Source: a bacterium (GTDB taxonomy: Bacteria > JAJVIF01 > JAGGVT01). Taken from it: a stretch of 6,691 bases of DNA. The notes below the pieces were generated by a model. The model worked only from the letters and a program-made list of their open reading frames with translations. It was not told where the DNA came from and searched no databases. A program made the position numbers and the translations under genes. This document shows positions 1 through 5,792 of this stretch, piece after piece; position 1 is the first letter of the stretch, and each line of letters begins with the position of its first letter. The stretch covers positions 1 through 6,691 of the forward strand of contig JAGGVT010000083.1 of the NCBI GenBank assembly GCA_021157815.1. The letters run 5' to 3'.

Positions 1-109
1 CCAGCGTCAGTGTAATCGCGGCGGTCAATGTTGTCTTGCCATGATCGATATGACCGATTGTGCCCACGTTTACGTGGGGTTTCGTTCGTTGAAATTTCTC
101 TTTCGCCAT
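1..109 (-). CDS. tuf: Elongation factor Tu, N-terminal fragment (runs off left edge)
   Basis: EF-Tu is the GTPase that delivers aminoacyl-tRNA to the ribosomal A site. Only the first 36 codons are in the window. They read [20 protein letters not shown] and continue into the P-loop GHIDHGKT (residues 19-26) and [11 protein letters not shown], the classic EF-Tu N-terminus; the P-loop has Ile where Val is more usual. The ATG is at 109-107. It is preceded on the minus strand by AGGGAGG (rc of 120-126), a strong Shine-Dalgarno with a slightly long 10-nt spacing. It is the fourth gene of the str cluster, downstream of fusA, but the 307-base spacer with a terminator-like repeat suggests it may also have its own promoter. 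Identity is near certain; the rest lies outside the window. Confidence 0.97.
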   Translation of the reverse strand, partial: MAKEKFQRTKPHVNVGTIGHIDHGKTTLTAAITLTL

Positions 110-222
110 GGAGTCTAAGCCTCCCTATCGCTTTCTTCCTGTCTTTTGTAATTACTAAAAATTTAAAACTTAAATAAGGCCTTTTGGTATCGTTTTTATT
201 GCTTACATCTTATTTTTTAGCG

Positions 223-407
223 CTTCAATAAATTATGTGGGTTATTTGCACTCCCGTAAAAAAAGGGGACAGTCCACATGAAATTTCAAATACGGTATTA
301 TCAATATACTATTCTGTAAACCCTCATTTATACTGAGTCTATTCACTTGTTTGGGACAGTCCCCTTTTTTTACTCTATCTAAACTCAACCCACACCGTTT
401 ATTGAAG
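223..407. repeat. Outer imperfect inverted repeat enclosing the inner element
   Basis: The arm at 223-243 (CTTCAATAAA, TTA, TGTGGGTT) pairs with 387-407 (AACCCACA, CCG, TTTATTGAAG). Eighteen of 21 positions are complementary and the only mismatches are the three central bases. Between the outer and inner arms lie 12 bases on the left (244-255) and 13 on the right (374-386), so the two stems are almost in register and could form one long interrupted hairpin or cruciform. The right arm ends about 10 bases after the fusA stop. Whether this is an older terminator or leader structure into which the inner element inserted, or part of a single larger element, cannot be decided here. Confidence 0.7.
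256..373. repeat. REPIN/MITE-like inverted-repeat element, copy 1
   Basis: The 20-base arm at 256-275 (GTAAAAAAAGGGGACAGTCC) is complementary to 354-373 at 19 of 20 positions, the exception being a central A opposite A. About 78 A/T-rich bases separate the arms. Each arm contains a small near-palindrome, GGAC-A-GTCC, so the whole is two inverted REP-like units around a spacer, the arrangement called a REPIN. The outer end of each arm is a run of seven A or T, so on either strand the fold is a stem followed by a U-tract and could act as an intrinsic terminator between fusA and tuf. It encodes no transposase. Its ends resemble those of the 5690-5792 repeat (A-tract then GGGACAGT). Mobility by a RAYT-type transposase elsewhere is an inference. 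Confidence 0.72.
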
Positions 408-416
408 ACCCTATTT

Positions 417-2501
417 TTAAAAGAACACTATCGTTCTCGCTATGTTTTCAGGAACCCCGTTGTAATGGTCGAATTCCATTATGCTCGATGCTCGTCCCTG
501 TGATTTCGACCTAAGCGATGTTGTATAACCAAACATCTCACCAAGCGGCGCCGTAGCGATTACGAATATTGAGCCTCCACCTTTCGCGAGTGTTCTTTCG
601 ATGGAGCCTCGACGGGATGATATATCCCCTATTATGTCGCCCAGAAACTCATCCGGAGTTTCAATTTCGACTTTCATAATCGGCTCCATCAGAACCGGTT
701 TGGCTTTTTCAACCGCTTGTCTCATTGCCATGCCAGCCGCTATCTGATAACCGGTTTCGTTCGCGTCCGTTTCGTGATATCCCCCTCCAATAAAAGTCAC
801 CCTGACACCGATTAACGGGTAACTTCCCAGAGGGCCGGTTTGCGACGCTCCAATCACTCCCTGCCTGACGGCATTATGAAACTGCTTCGGCACAATTTCA
901 AACGGGCATTCATCTTCGAATATCACTTCAGTTCCGGCTTTTTCATCCGGCTCGACACGTATTTTCACATGTCCGAATAATCCTCTGCTGCCGGTTGTTG
1001 TTTCATATTTGACCGATTCCTCAACCACCTGTGTAATCGTTTCCTTGTAAGCCACCTGCGGTTTTCCGATTTTCGCGGTGACCTTGAATTCGCGCTGAAT
1101 ACGGTCAACGATTATATCCAGATGAAGTTCTCCCATTCCCGCGATAATTGTCTGCCCCGTTTCCTCATCCTCACATATCCTGAAAGTGGGATCCTCTTCG
1201 GAAATGGCCGCAAGAGAGTTTTTCAATTTCTCCTGCTCGACAGCGCTGTCCGGTTCTATCGCCAATCGCACTACCGGTTCAGGCGTAAAAATGGATTCAA
1301 GCGCGATATCACTGCCATCGGTAAGCGTGTCACCGGTTGTTGTGAATTTCAATCCGCCAATTGCGCCCAAATCTCCCGCGTTAAGTTCATCAATATCTTC
1401 CTTGTGATTGGCATGCATTCTGAAAAGTTTCAGAATCCTTTCCTTCCTGCCTTCGCGAGTGTTCAACACCTGTTTTCCCTTTTTCATATGTCCCTGGTAA
1501 ATCCTGACGTAAGTCAATTTCCCAAGGTATGGATCATGCTGTACTTTAAAAGCCAATCCAACCAGACTTTTCTTCGGGTCACACGTTACAAAAACCGATT
1601 CATTGTTTTTAACACGATGCCCCTCGATATCAGCCAAATCAAGCGGACTTGGCAGAAGGTCGATTACAGCGTCAAGAAGCGGTTGAATTCCCTTGTTACG
1701 ATATGCTGAACCAAGAAAAACAGGCGTGATCTTCGATTCGATTGTCGCCCTGCGAAGCGACGCGATAATCATTTCGGGAGTCACACCGCCACGATAGTAA
1801 GATTCAAGAAGCTTCTCATCCTCAAGCGTGAGCTCTTCAAGAAGTTGCTCTCGCGCTTCTGCTGCCTGGTTGACGTACTCCTGAGGAATTTCCTCAGTTA
1901 CAAACATTTTGCCCTTGTCATCATCGCTGTAAATCAACGCTTTCTCATGAATGAGATCAATCATCCCTTTGTGATTATCCTCAATCCCGATAGGCAGTTG
2001 GCATAACACCGGACGAGCTTTCAGTCGCTGGCGCATTTCTTCAATTACTTTCCGATAATCTGCTCCGACTCTGTCCATCTTGTTGATGAAACTCAACCGA
2101 GGGATGTTATACCTGTCAGCCTGTCGCCAGACTGTTTCGGATTGCGATTGCACACCGCCAACAGCACAAAAAATCACAACGACGCTGTCCATTACTCTCA
2201 GGCTTCTCTCAACCTCGATTGTGAAATCGACATGTCCGGGCGTATCGATGATATTGACCTGATGGTCGCGCCAGATGGCGTGAGTCGCGGCGGATGTTAT
2301 TGTAATTCCCCGCTCGCGCTCCTGCACCATCCAATCGGTAATCGTGGTGCCCTCATGCACTTCTCCAATTTTATGCGTCCGCCCCGCATAGAACAGAACA
2401 CGTTCCGTAACCGTGGTCTTTCCCGCGTCAACGTGGGCGGCGATACCAATATTCCTTATTTTGTCAAGGTTCAGTCCCAAACCGGATACTCCCTTCGGCA
2501 T
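417..2501 (-). CDS. fusA: Translation elongation factor G
   Basis: EF-G is the cytoplasmic GTPase that drives tRNA-mRNA translocation and, with RRF, ribosome recycling. The 694-residue length is typical. All GTPase motifs are intact: P-loop AHVDAGKT (22-29), switch I RGITI (64-68), switch II DTPGH (86-90), NKMD (140-143), and a GSA near 265. Domain II follows at about 310-400, domain III at about 405-480, domain IV at about 481-600 with the conserved YHETD tip loop near residue 576, and domain V to the end ([18 protein letters not shown]). The ATG at 2501-2499 follows GGCGGA on the minus strand, an acceptable Shine-Dalgarno, and the N-terminus matches the family. It lies 108 bases after rpsG in the str operon. 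The C-terminus ends in TIVFF rather than the more usual basic tail, a minor difference. Identity is certain. Confidence 0.99.
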   Translation of the reverse strand: MPKGVSGLGLNLDKIRNIGIAAHVDAGKTTVTERVLFYAGRTHKIGEVHEGTTITDWMVQERERGITITSAATHAIWRDHQVNIIDTPGHVDFTIEVERSLRVMDSVVVIFCAVGGVQSQSETVWRQADRYNIPRLSFINKMDRVGADYRKVIEEMRQRLKARPVLCQLPIGIEDNHKGMIDLIHEKALIYSDDDKGKMFVTEEIPQEYVNQAAEAREQLLEELTLEDEKLLESYYRGGVTPEMIIASLRRATIESKITPVFLGSAYRNKGIQPLLDAVIDLLPSPLDLADIEGHRVKNNESVFVTCDPKKSLVGLAFKVQHDPYLGKLTYVRIYQGHMKKGKQVLNTREGRKERILKLFRMHANHKEDIDELNAGDLGAIGGLKFTTTGDTLTDGSDIALESIFTPEPVVRLAIEPDSAVEQEKLKNSLAAISEEDPTFRICEDEETGQTIIAGMGELHLDIIVDRIQREFKVTAKIGKPQVAYKETITQVVEESVKYETTTGSRGLFGHVKIRVEPDEKAGTEVIFEDECPFEIVPKQFHNAVRQGVIGASQTGPLGSYPLIGVRVTFIGGGYHETDANETGYQIAAGMAMRQAVEKAKPVLMEPIMKVEIETPDEFLGDIIGDISSRRGSIERTLAKGGGSIFVIATAPLGEMFGYTTSLRSKSQGRASSIMEFDHYNGVPENIARTIVFF

Positions 2502-2609
2502 TGATCCGCCGTTTCGGGGTCTGAGTCATCACTATTCCGGTGGGATGATTTCATTCTAATTACTCTATTCTTACGCCCCCCAGTGCGTTAAAATCAAATC
2601 CATCCAGGC

Positions 2610-3077
2610 TTAATACCGATAATGCGCATAAGCCCTGTTGGCTTCCGCCATTTTATAAGTGTCCATTTTTTTCTTTATGGAAGCGCCGGTATTATTGTAT
2701 GCATCCATCAATTCAATCGCCAGTTTCTGGGAAAACGGTATTCCCTTTCGCGATCTGGCATAGTTGATAATCCATCTCATCGCGATTGCTTCCTGCTTGT
2801 TTGCCTTAACCTCAATTGGCACCTGATATGTTGAACCGCCTACACGTCGCGATTTAACCTCCACTTGGGGCTTTACATTCTTAAGCGCTTTCAGAAAAAC
2901 ATCAAGCGGTTCCTCACCGATTTTTTCCTGAATCATGTCGAACGCATCGTAAACCGCGCGCTCAGCAACGCTCTTCTTGCCACGCCACATCAACTTGTTG
3001 ATAAACCGTTGAAGAACCTCGCTTCCGAATTTCGGATCGGGTGGTGTTATTCTTTTTTTCGGCGATCTGCCTCTCAT
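2610..3077 (-). CDS. rpsG: 30S ribosomal protein S7
   Basis: S7 is a primary 16S rRNA-binding protein that nucleates assembly of the 30S head and contacts E-site tRNA. From the ATG at 3077-3075 the product is 155 residues, the normal S7 length. It begins MRGRSPKKRITPPDPKFGSE, and shows FINKLMWRGKKSVAER, the VGGSTYQVPIEV beta-hairpin region and the C-terminal MAEANRAYAHYRY. The frame stays open upstream to a TTG at 3137, but that 20-residue extension (SYVTRQINKDKTANFASDN) has no S7 character, so the internal ATG is chosen. Its Shine-Dalgarno is weak (GAG, 7-nt spacing). It sits between rpsL and fusA in the str operon. In E. coli S7 represses its own operon by binding the rpsL-rpsG intercistronic RNA; the long spacer here could serve a similar role, but that is inference. 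Confidence 0.97.
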   Translation of the reverse strand: MRGRSPKKRITPPDPKFGSEVLQRFINKLMWRGKKSVAERAVYDAFDMIQEKIGEEPLDVFLKALKNVKPQVEVKSRRVGGSTYQVPIEVKANKQEAIAMRWIINYARSRKGIPFSQKLAIELMDAYNNTGASIKKKMDTYKMAEANRAYAHYRY

Positions 3078-3310
3078 GTTGTCACTCGCAAAATTTGCTG
3101 TTTTATCCTTATTTATTTGCCTTGTAACATAAGACAAAAAAAATGTTCCGATTATTCATGTGAAAAGAGCTATTGACGATCTCCCCTTTTAATAAAGCTC
3201 CCTCACATTGAATCAGAACGCATATTTATCTTTTTCAATTTCCCAGGTACACTCCCCCATTTTGAGATTCCCAGGATGTATCTTGAAAAATCCAAATTCT
3301 AGTTCAGGAT
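3078..3310 (-). other. rpsL-rpsG intercistronic spacer
   Basis: These 233 bases between two genes usually closely spaced contain no credible ORF. On the minus strand a possible stem forms from GAGCT-TT-ATT and AATAGCTC (about 3154-3195), with a two-base bulge and a loop of about 16 bases. An isolated U-tract of eight lies at about 3136-3143, without a strong hairpin directly before it. TTCCCAGG occurs twice (3240-3247 and 3268-3275 on the plus strand). The region could carry an S7 autoregulatory structure as in enterobacteria, but nothing in the sequence proves it. Confidence 0.45.
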
Positions 3311-3685
3311 TTAGCTCTTTGGCCGCTTAGTACCGTACTTGCTTCGCGACTTTTTACGATTCTCCGCTCCTGAAGTATCGAGAGTTCCTCTAAGGACATG
3401 GTAACGAACACCGCCAAGGTCCTTGACTCGCCCGCCTCTTATAAGAACAACCGAGTGCTCCTGCAGATTGTGTCCGATGCCCGGAATGTACGCTGTGACC
3501 TCAATGCCGTTTGTGAGTCGCACTCTCGCCACTTTACGAAGCGCGGAGTTCGGCTTTTTCGGGCTTACGGTCCAAACGCGGGTACAGACTCCACGTCGCT
3601 GCGGACAAGCCTGAAGCGCCGGCACCTTGTTTTTTTTTGTGACTTTTTTACGTCCCTGTCTGACTAACTGGTTAATGGTCGGCAT
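3311..3685 (-). CDS. rpsL: 30S ribosomal protein S12
   Basis: S12 lies at the 30S decoding centre and controls translational accuracy. The 124-residue length is normal. The protein starts [18 protein letters not shown] and has the conserved [11 protein letters not shown] (27-37), [10 protein letters not shown] (42-51), [20 protein letters not shown] (71-90) and the C-terminal [11 protein letters not shown]. The lysines where streptomycin-resistance mutations fall are wild type (K43 and K88, counting the initiator Met). The segment after K88 reads [16 protein letters not shown] is almost universal, so Pro91 is replaced by Gly (codon GGC, 3415-3413). The ATG follows GGGGA with 7-nt spacing. It is the first gene of the str operon, about 125 nt downstream of the predicted transcription start. 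Identity is certain. Confidence 0.99.
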   Translation of the reverse strand: MPTINQLVRQGRKKVTKKNKVPALQACPQRRGVCTRVWTVSPKKPNSALRKVARVRLTNGIEVTAYIPGIGHNLQEHSVVLIRGGRVKDLGGVRYHVLRGTLDTSGAENRKKSRSKYGTKRPKS

Positions 3686-3760
3686 AATTCAATCCCCGTT
3701 GGGTGATTCTCTCGCCTAACCCTTCGCAAGAATGTGTTATTTAATATATGGCGCCCAGAC

Positions 3761-3796
3761 AAAAAAAATCGCTGAAAGCAATAGTTAACCTTCAGC
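3761..3796 (-). terminator. Terminator-like hairpin in the rpsL leader (possible attenuator)
   Basis: On the minus strand GCTGAA (rc of 3791-3796) pairs with TTCAGC (rc of 3771-3776) across a 14-base loop. After GA comes a run of eight T (rc of 3761-3768). It lies about 15 nt after the predicted start of the str transcript and about 75 nt before rpsL. The six-bp stem is short, so termination would be partial at best. It may be an attenuator, a pause site or coincidence. Confidence 0.4.
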
Positions 3797-3816
3797 ACCT
3801 CAAGGCGCAAGAAGGT

Positions 3817-3845
3817 AGACTACCAAACCTCCATAATAATGTCAA
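3817..3845 (-). promoter_or_regulatory. Predicted sigma70-type promoter of the str operon with UP-like tract
   Basis: On the minus strand a consensus -35 TTGACA (rc of 3840-3845) is followed after exactly 17 bases by TAGTCT (rc of 3817-3822). The TGG just before it gives the TGn extended -10 motif, which can offset the weak -10 hexamer. Upstream of the -35, at 3846-3877, are several A-tracts resembling an UP element, as expected of a highly expressed ribosomal operon. The -10 lies inside an 11-base odd palindrome, GGTAGACTACC (3814-3824), possibly a coincidental operator-like site. Predicted start near 3810. Confidence 0.65.
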
Positions 3846-3892
3846 ATCTTTTTTCATATTATTTTTCGTTTTTTTTCAGTGATTCTATACAC

Positions 3893-3921
3893 TTGTAATC
3901 ATCTGTGTTTAACGGTAAAAT
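3893..3921 (+). promoter_or_regulatory. Predicted promoter of the STAS-NYN gene pair
   Basis: TTGTAA (3893-3898, four of six matches to TTGACA) and TAAAAT (3916-3921, five of six to TATAAT) are 17 bases apart. The predicted start is near 3928, giving a leader of about 77 nt to the preferred ATG at 4005, or a nearly leaderless mRNA if the ATG at 3936 is used. It faces away from the str promoter. Confidence 0.5.
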
Positions 3922-3973
3922 AAATTTAATTGGGGATGTTTGAGGATCTTCCGTGGTTTAGACAGATTATTCC

Positions 3974-3993
3974 AATTAAGCACCTGCTTAATT
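3974..3993 (+). promoter_or_regulatory. 20-bp perfect palindrome upstream of the STAS gene
   Basis: AATTAAGCA and TGCTTAATT are perfect inverted 9-bp arms separated by CC. As RNA this can fold into an 8-bp stem with an ACCT loop, followed by the T-rich ATTCTTTTG. It ends 11 bases before the ATG at 4005 and lies downstream of the predicted start site. It could be a dimeric-regulator operator or a leader hairpin that occludes initiation or terminates weakly. No matching factor can be named. Confidence 0.5.
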
Positions 3994-4004
3994 ATTCTTT
4001 TGTC

Positions 4005-4784
4005 ATGGTAGTGAACATTTCTTACAGAGCGATAGGTAGTGTGGTGTGCCTGTATCCTGAAGGCAGATTGAAAGGTGCAGCTACTGGTCCAATCAAGACT
4101 CTCATCCAAAAGCTGCTTGCAGAGGATTCAAGAAATTTCATTATCAATTTTAAAAACGTTCTTGTGATGGATGCCCCCGCGGCTACCGCCATGAACTCAA
4201 TCTATAAGGAGGTGAAAAGAAACGACGGCCGTTTGATTCTCACTGATGCAGGTTATGATGTTCTCCCTTGGCTTGAGAAGTATGCGACTGAGGTTCCCAT
4301 CTTGAACGATGAAAAAGTCGCGATTGAAAAACTGTCCGGGAAACTGGAAAACTACAAGGGAAATATAGCGGTAACCGGTGCCAGTGATATCGCAAGCGCC
4401 CTTTTCAAAGGCGCAAAGAACTACAAGGGGCTGGTTTTTCATTTTTTTGACGATCCTGAAACCACCGCTGAAAAGGTGATTGAACTGAACCCACTGGCAA
4501 TTGTTCTTAACATGGAACATGGGCAAAGTGCCATTCAGGCAATACGTAAATGGCGATTCGATCAGAATACCAAAGAGTGTCCAATTATTTTATTTGGACC
4601 GCCATCAGCAGGAGCTGACGCGAATGTCATGATTAAGGAAGGCGCGAATGATTTCATTGAGGTTAAATTCTCGCAGGCTGAAGCGCTTGCTTATCTGAAA
4701 CCTCTTGACTTCAGAAATATATTGGCAAGAAAACTTGATATGGTTCTCGCTGGCGATTACGAGGACATTATCAGGAAATCATGA
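4005..4784 (+). CDS. STAS-domain protein fused to a degenerate receiver-like domain
   Basis: From the ATG at 4005 the product is 259 residues. Residues 1 to about 105 match the anti-sigma-factor-antagonist (STAS) pattern: VVNISYRAIGSVVCLYPEGR as first strands, then NFIINFKNVLVMDAPAATAM, and NDGRLILTDA before the last helix. SpoIIAA-type STAS proteins carry a phosphorylated Ser/Thr after the Asp; here it is D56-A57, so that switch is absent. Residues of about 119-235 look like a response-regulator receiver (ELNPLAIVLNMEHG, CPIILFGPP, IKEGANDFIEVKFS). The N-terminal acidic pair is missing, the phosphoacceptor Asp is Asn (N169), and only the conserved Lys seems kept (K221). No membrane segment or signal peptide is evident. 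This start was chosen because the STAS fold begins there and a palindrome lies just upstream, but no Shine-Dalgarno is seen; ATG 3936 or TTG 3930 in the same frame remain possible. It probably acts as a cytoplasmic protein-protein regulator, partner unknown. The NYN gene follows after 73 bases. Confidence 0.82.
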   Translation: MVVNISYRAIGSVVCLYPEGRLKGAATGPIKTLIQKLLAEDSRNFIINFKNVLVMDAPAATAMNSIYKEVKRNDGRLILTDAGYDVLPWLEKYATEVPILNDEKVAIEKLSGKLENYKGNIAVTGASDIASALFKGAKNYKGLVFHFFDDPETTAEKVIELNPLAIVLNMEHGQSAIQAIRKWRFDQNTKECPIILFGPPSAGADANVMIKEGANDFIEVKFSQAEALAYLKPLDFRNILARKLDMVLAGDYEDIIRKS

Positions 4785-4845
4785 CTTGCGCTTATATGTC
4801 TTATATTTTATTGAGAAAAATTCAATCCTGTAATTGACAGGCAAA

Positions 4846-4850
4846 AAGGA
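4846..4850 (+). promoter_or_regulatory. Ribosome-binding site fixing the NYN gene start
   Basis: AAGGA lies 7 bases before the ATG at 4858, ideal spacing. It favours that ATG over an in-frame TTG at 4834, which would place this site inside the coding sequence. Confidence 0.75.
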
Positions 4851-4857
4851 TTACATT

Positions 4858-5691
4858 ATGTTCTGGGGAAAGACAGTTGTATATATCGACAATTCTAATA
4901 TTTACAGAGGAGGCAAGGATTCCGGATGGCTGCCCGAATATGAAAAGCTGATGCGCTTCCTTGAAGGGCTTGGAGGACAGCTTTGGGATGTTCATTTCTT
5001 TGCAATTGAGGAATCAAGCAGTGAGAGAACCACCACAAGTGACTTCTTTGATTACCTCCAAAAGGGGTTGGGATTCAAACTCCACCTCTACACCTATGGA
5101 TTGAAATCCATTCGATGCACCCACTGCGGGCGATTCTCGCAGATTTCAATTGAAAAGGGGCTTGATATCGGCATGGCGACACAGATTATGCGTGATTTCC
5201 ATAACGATGCTTTTGACACGATGATCCTCATGAGCGCGAACAAGGACTTCATTGAACTGATGGATTTCGTCAGGACATCGGGGAAAAAAGTCAAACTGAT
5301 GATCTGGCGAAATACTCTAAGCCAGGATTTGAACAAATTCACTGACCAATGGGGAATCGAGATTATCTATCTGGATAATCATCGCCATGAACTGGAGAAG
5401 GAGCATCGAGCCATTAAGGAAAACGCTGATTTGCCCTATGAATTCAGTAATCATTACAATTGTAGTGACCGAGGCACAAGACCATCTCAACCAAACGACA
5501 TCTTGAATAAGGAAGCCGGCATTTCCCAGAAAACAGATGCAAATGGAAATAACGCCGATGCAAATAACGCGACACAGCATGAACAATCAACTGACCCATT
5601 GAACCCGGATGAAAACCCGCCACAAGAAGAAACATCACCGGATACCGAGCATTACACTTTATATAAGGACACTCCGCTTTCTGACAATTAA
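4858..5691 (+). CDS. NYN/DUF88 (LabA-like) PIN-fold protein, putative nuclease
   Basis: The product is 277 residues. The NYN domain occupies about residues 5-175 in PIN-like order: first strand VVYIDNSNIYRG with acidic D11 (7-18), KGLDIGMATQ with D103 (100-109), MILMSANKDFIELM (122-135), then GKKVKLMIW (142-150). NYN proteins are predicted or shown metal-dependent RNases with a cluster of Asp residues. The usual third motif is SGDxDF; here it is SANKDF, so one Asp is Asn (N128) while D130 is kept. A CTHCG motif (87-91) before the second acidic site could bind metal or be redox-active; a full zinc site would need other ligands or a dimer. Residues from about 190 form a polar, N/D/Q/E/P-rich, probably disordered tail with a short DAN(G/N)N repeat. 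It follows the STAS gene on the same strand, probably co-transcribed. Its TAA (5689-5691) overlaps the outer end of the inverted repeat. RNA target and activity are unknown. Confidence 0.85.
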   Translation: MFWGKTVVYIDNSNIYRGGKDSGWLPEYEKLMRFLEGLGGQLWDVHFFAIEESSSERTTTSDFFDYLQKGLGFKLHLYTYGLKSIRCTHCGRFSQISIEKGLDIGMATQIMRDFHNDAFDTMILMSANKDFIELMDFVRTSGKKVKLMIWRNTLSQDLNKFTDQWGIEIIYLDNHRHELEKEHRAIKENADLPYEFSNHYNCSDRGTRPSQPNDILNKEAGISQKTDANGNNADANNATQHEQSTDPLNPDENPPQEETSPDTEHYTLYKDTPLSDN

Positions 5692-5792
5692 AAAATAGGG
5701 ACAGTTACCTGTTTTATGTCGCTGATAAACAGTGGCAACTGCATTTGGCTTAACCATGCGGGTTATAAAACAGGTAACTGTCCCTATTTTTT
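5690..5792. repeat. REPIN/MITE-like element, copy 2, with perfect 28-bp inverted repeat
   Basis: The 28-base arm 5690-5717 (six A, TAGGGACAGTTACC, TGTTTTAT) is perfectly complementary to 5765-5792. The 47-base centre can form two small hairpins: CGCTG/CAGTG at 5720-5734 and GCAT(TT)GG/CCATGC at 5741-5759. Together these give a three-way-junction fold. Each arm also has an internal ACAG-TTAC-CTGT mini-hairpin, giving REPIN architecture. T-runs follow the stem on both strands, so it could terminate both convergent genes. It overlaps the last two bases of the NYN stop and includes the RND stop (5784-5786) with its last Lys codons. The ends share an A-tract and GGGACAGT with the 256-373 element. 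No transposase is encoded; mobilization in trans is inferred. Confidence 0.82.

Larger units (their letters stand above)
110..416. other. fusA-tuf spacer with nested inverted repeats
   Basis: This 307-base stretch has no credible ORF. From the fusA side it holds an A/T-rich tract after the fusA stop, then the nested inverted repeats at 223-407, then an A/T-rich leader for tuf (about 127-222) ending in the tuf ribosome-binding site. On the minus strand the leader has several weak promoter-like hexamers, for example TTGAAG followed after 17 nt by TAAGCA. None is convincing enough to annotate as a promoter. Confidence 0.7.
3686..4004. other. Divergent control region between the str operon and the STAS-NYN pair
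   Basis: About 319 bases separate the rpsL start from the preferred start of the STAS gene. From left to right it contains the rpsL leader, a terminator-like hairpin reading toward rpsL, the minus-strand str promoter, an A/T-rich tract, the plus-strand promoter and a 20-bp palindrome. The predicted starts (about 3810 minus, about 3928 plus) lie roughly 118 bases apart, so the A/T-rich tract at 3846-3877 is shared upstream DNA for both. Confidence 0.6.

Noticed and set aside
1122-1709. 195-codon plus-strand ORF inside fusA
   Set aside because: It lies wholly opposite fusA, has no recognisable domain, and looks like a shadow of a conserved coding region.
3078-3137. N-terminal extension of S7 from a TTG at 3137
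   Set aside because: The 20 extra residues have no S7 similarity, the start would be TTG, and the internal ATG gives the normal 155-residue protein.
3240-3275. Direct repeat TTCCCAGG in the rpsL-rpsG spacer
   Set aside because: Eight bases occurring twice in 36 is weak evidence and no further copies or symmetry were seen.
3930-4004. N-terminal extension of the STAS protein from TTG 3930 or ATG 3936
   Set aside because: The STAS fold begins at 4005 and the extension contains a perfect palindrome. ATG 3936 has only a GGGG directly abutting it, too close to act as a Shine-Dalgarno. The choice is not certain.
4827-4841. Small hairpin CCTGT-AATTG-ACAGG before the NYN gene
   Set aside because: The stem is only five bp and no U-tract follows, so chance occurrence is likely; not called as a terminator or riboswitch.
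4834-4857. NYN start at TTG 4834
   Set aside because: AAGGA with ideal spacing precedes ATG 4858, and the extra eight residues add nothing to the domain.
5536-5578. Short tandem-like DAN(G/N)N repeat in the NYN tail
   Set aside because: It is two imperfect copies in a low-complexity tail; noted in the gene entry but not a separate repeat.
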